64,000 nucleotides of DNA from Planctobacterium sp965279005 (GTDB lineage: Bacteria; Pseudomonadota; Gammaproteobacteria; Enterobacterales; Alteromonadaceae), in the NCBI GenBank assembly GCA_965279005.1, contig CBDIHK010000027.1, positions 186,001-250,000 on the forward strand. Reading direction: 5' to 3'. Shown piece after piece: positions 63,840-64,000 of the stretch (its first letter is position 1; the number at the start of each line of letters is the position of its first letter). The notes below the pieces were generated by a model. It did not search any database, was not told the origin of the DNA, and saw only the letters and a program-made list of their open reading frames with translations. The position numbers and the translations under genes were made by a program.

Positions 63840-64000
63840 ATGTTGAAAATGGAAAATGTCAGTAAAATTTATCGCACTGATTTGATTGAGACCCATGCCC
63901 TGCGCAAAGTTGACCTGCATATAGAAGCCGGTGAATTTGTGTCGGTGACTGGCCCCTCTGGTTCCGGCAAGACCACTTTCTTGAATCTAGCTGGTTTGCT
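63840..64000 (+). CDS. MacB-like ABC transporter ATP-binding protein (3' truncated by window)
   Basis: The first 53 codons of an ABC ATPase are present, including Walker A GPSGSGKTT and the typical MacB/LolD start ENVSKIYRTDLIETHALRKVD. The ATG at 63840 is preceded by GGGAGC. It is 31 bp behind the MacA-like gene. Whether a permease domain is fused lies outside the window. Confidence 0.9.
   Translation, partial: MLKMENVSKIYRTDLIETHALRKVDLHIEAGEFVSVTGPSGSGKTTFLNLAGL

Noticed and set aside
1..64000. CRISPR arrays, tRNA/rRNA genes, insertion sequences, integrases
   Set aside because: No regularly spaced repeats, cloverleaf genes, transposase motifs or terminal inverted repeats were recognised while reading the window.

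Overview
The window looks like chromosome of a free-living, probably marine, gammaproteobacterium. Evidence: assimilatory nirBD/nasA genes with an ABC nitrate transporter, prlC, pldA, an RND pump, lctP, many outer-membrane beta-barrels, and two very large hybrid sensor kinases. The mix resembles Alteromonadales, but that is inference; no rRNA or other phylogenetic marker is present. I saw no tRNA, rRNA, CRISPR array, insertion sequence or prophage.

Layout. 1-9.6 kb: a one-strand nitrate assimilation operon (nrtB fragment, nrtD, nirB, nirD, nasA, cobA) ending in an outer-membrane porin and a hairpin. 9.7-12.1 kb: an AT-rich patch of small unknown genes, including a coupled pair of short conserved proteins, an HD-like DUF6817-type protein and a membrane-anchored beta-rich protein. 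12.3-17.05 kb: a redox cluster with a secreted cupredoxin-like protein, an outer-membrane barrel followed by 20-bp tandem repeats, and a single polypeptide fusing a [2Fe-2S] ferredoxin, a class III nucleotide cyclase and an ascorbate-peroxidase-like haem domain. 17.16-20.7 kb: a TIR-STAND NTPase-TPR protein of the type found in bacterial NLR-like immunity, then an XRE/DUF2975 regulator pair. 20.8-24.5 kb: a PDZ-containing aspartyl protease and three minus-strand enzymes.

24.9-35.5 kb: two paralogous hybrid histidine kinases arranged tail to tail, each with a periplasmic propeller, Y_Y_Y, GAF, HisKA, HATPase, two REC domains and HPt. 35.6-44.4 kb: a UbiB-family kinase, a decayed lactate-permease remnant, a DUF2391 protein, a Bax-type glucosaminidase, intact lctP, and an RND efflux operon whose adaptor gene carries a frameshift. 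44.5-50.5 kb: envelope and lipid enzymes (OMPLA, a PI-PLC-like protein, a lipoprotein, a membrane-fused serine hydrolase). 50.5-54.1 kb: a CadC/ToxR-like membrane regulator next to an array of GTCACA repeats, then glutathione reductase.

54.4-64 kb: hsp20, whose leader can form two mutually exclusive hairpins over its first ribosome-binding site and first ATG (candidate RNA switch or thermometer), a lone receiver, prlC with a Tag-like glycosylase, two spondin-domain secreted proteins next to an OmpR-type two-component system, and the start of a MacAB-like export operon.

The most novel element is the ferredoxin-cyclase-peroxidase fusion at 14478-16115. Its peroxidase domain keeps the distal Arg and His and the proximal His but appears to have lost the proximal Asp and Trp, which suggests a haem or peroxide sensor coupled to cyclic-nucleotide output.
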